This document shows positions 21,927 through 22,175 of a stretch of 22,175 nt of DNA, piece by piece. Location of the stretch: contig JAZUDW010000040.1 of assembly GCA_045639845.1 (NCBI GenBank), positions 1 through 22,175 of the forward strand, written 5' to 3'. Below the pieces are notes generated by a model. The model was not told the origin of the DNA. It saw only the letters and a program-made list of their open reading frames with translations, and searched no databases. This DNA is from Colimorpha sp045639845 (GTDB lineage: Bacteria; Bacteroidota; Bacteroidia; Bacteroidales; P3). Position 1 is the stretch's first letter. Each line of letters begins with the position of its first letter. The translations under genes and the position numbers were made by a program.

Positions 21927-22175
21927 ATGGAAATTACAGGAAGACTATTTCAGATTTTGCCCACCCAGAGTGGTGAAAGTGCTCGTGGTACTTGGGTTCG
22001 TGGTAGCTTTGTGATTGAAACTACCGATGCTTATCCTCGTAAGGTTTGTTTTACAATGTTTGGTGAAGACCGTATCGCTATGCTCAACAGTCTTGCTCTA
22101 AATGGTATGGTTACCGTTACCTTCAGCCCCGAGAGCCGTGAATACAACGAGCGTTGGTACACCGATCTGCGTTGC
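21927..22175 (+). CDS. DUF3127 family protein, OB-fold-like, N-terminal 83 residues (partial)
   Basis: The ATG at 21927 opens 83 codons to the window edge; the 3' end is outside. It reads MEITGRLFQILPTQSGESARGTWVRG, given here as two motifs: MEITGRLFQILP and SGESARGTWVRG. VIETTDAYPRKVCFTMFG, VTVTFSPESREYNERWYTD and LRC complete it. This is the DUF3127 pattern of Bacteroidota, small proteins with a single-stranded-DNA-binding-like OB fold. The conserved segments are the YP(R/K)KVCF strand and the SRE(Y/F)N..WYTD loop. The function is not established; nucleic-acid binding is the usual guess. A promoter and a strong leader hairpin precede it. Confidence 0.85.
   Translation, partial: MEITGRLFQILPTQSGESARGTWVRGSFVIETTDAYPRKVCFTMFGEDRIAMLNSLALNGMVTVTFSPESREYNERWYTDLRC

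Noticed and set aside
1..22175. Insertion sequence, prophage, CRISPR array or defence island
   Set aside because: No transposase, integrase, phage structural or Cas-like protein, no terminal inverted repeats with target duplications, and no regularly spaced repeat-spacer units were seen.

Overview
The window looks like a chromosomal segment of a Bacteroidota, order Bacteroidales. The signs are: TAnnTTTG promoter boxes in front of many genes and almost no Shine-Dalgarno sequences; a surface protein with a type B C-terminal sorting domain of the type IX secretion system (T9SS); several SUMF, AsmA and lipoprotein families typical of the phylum; and a closing gene of the Bacteroidetes-type DUF3127 family. 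The content is mostly core housekeeping. I see no transposase, phage gene, CRISPR array or rRNA.

Layout. (1) 1-2220: the 5' end of a phosphoglucosamine-mutase-like gene (minus) diverges from a secreted, Cys-Asp repeat, T9SS-sorted surface protein (plus). (2) 2220-3260: a minus-strand tRNA-Arg(CCG) followed after 5 nt by a CPBP-family intramembrane protease. (3) 3261-6112: a minus-strand cluster pyrG, mtnN (pfs), luxS. It joins CTP synthesis with the two steps that detoxify S-adenosylhomocysteine and yield homocysteine plus the AI-2 precursor. (4) 6480-8012: a plus-strand membrane sensor histidine kinase with no adjacent response regulator. (5) 8381-12901: minus-strand genes for a secreted His-rich then Thr/Asn/Ser/Arg-rich low-complexity protein, a secreted CPWC thioredoxin-like protein, a stand-alone histidine ammonia-lyase, and a coiled-coil plus C4 zinc-ribbon protein. 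(6) 12928-14025: a NIF3-like protein, probably co-transcribed with the zinc-ribbon gene. (7) 14026-14748: a 723-bp non-coding stretch with a degenerate 11-bp tandem array, a T19 tract and a duplicated 16-mer. (8) 14749-20058: plus-strand SUMF-domain protein, then a tightly overlapped set hpt, small lipoprotein and giant AsmA-like protein. (9) 20132-22175: folA, corA and the start of a DUF3127 gene.

Transcription logic. The three divergent intergenic regions (270-435, 6113-6479, 14026-14748) each hold one TAnnTTTG box facing each flanking gene. The best full matches, TTG-N18-TAnnTTTG, precede the SUMF-domain gene and corA. Clear hairpin terminators lie after the histidine kinase, the low-complexity protein, hutH and the zinc-ribbon gene.

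Novelty. I did not find a convincing new multi-gene system. The points most worth a second look are the His-rich/Thr-Asn-rich secreted protein near a thioredoxin-like protein, the tRNA that abuts a protein-coding start, the 11-bp array in the 723-bp gap, the SUMF protein with only one of the two catalytic cysteines, and the leader hairpin of the DUF3127 gene. All functional calls come from reading motifs by eye; no database search was run.
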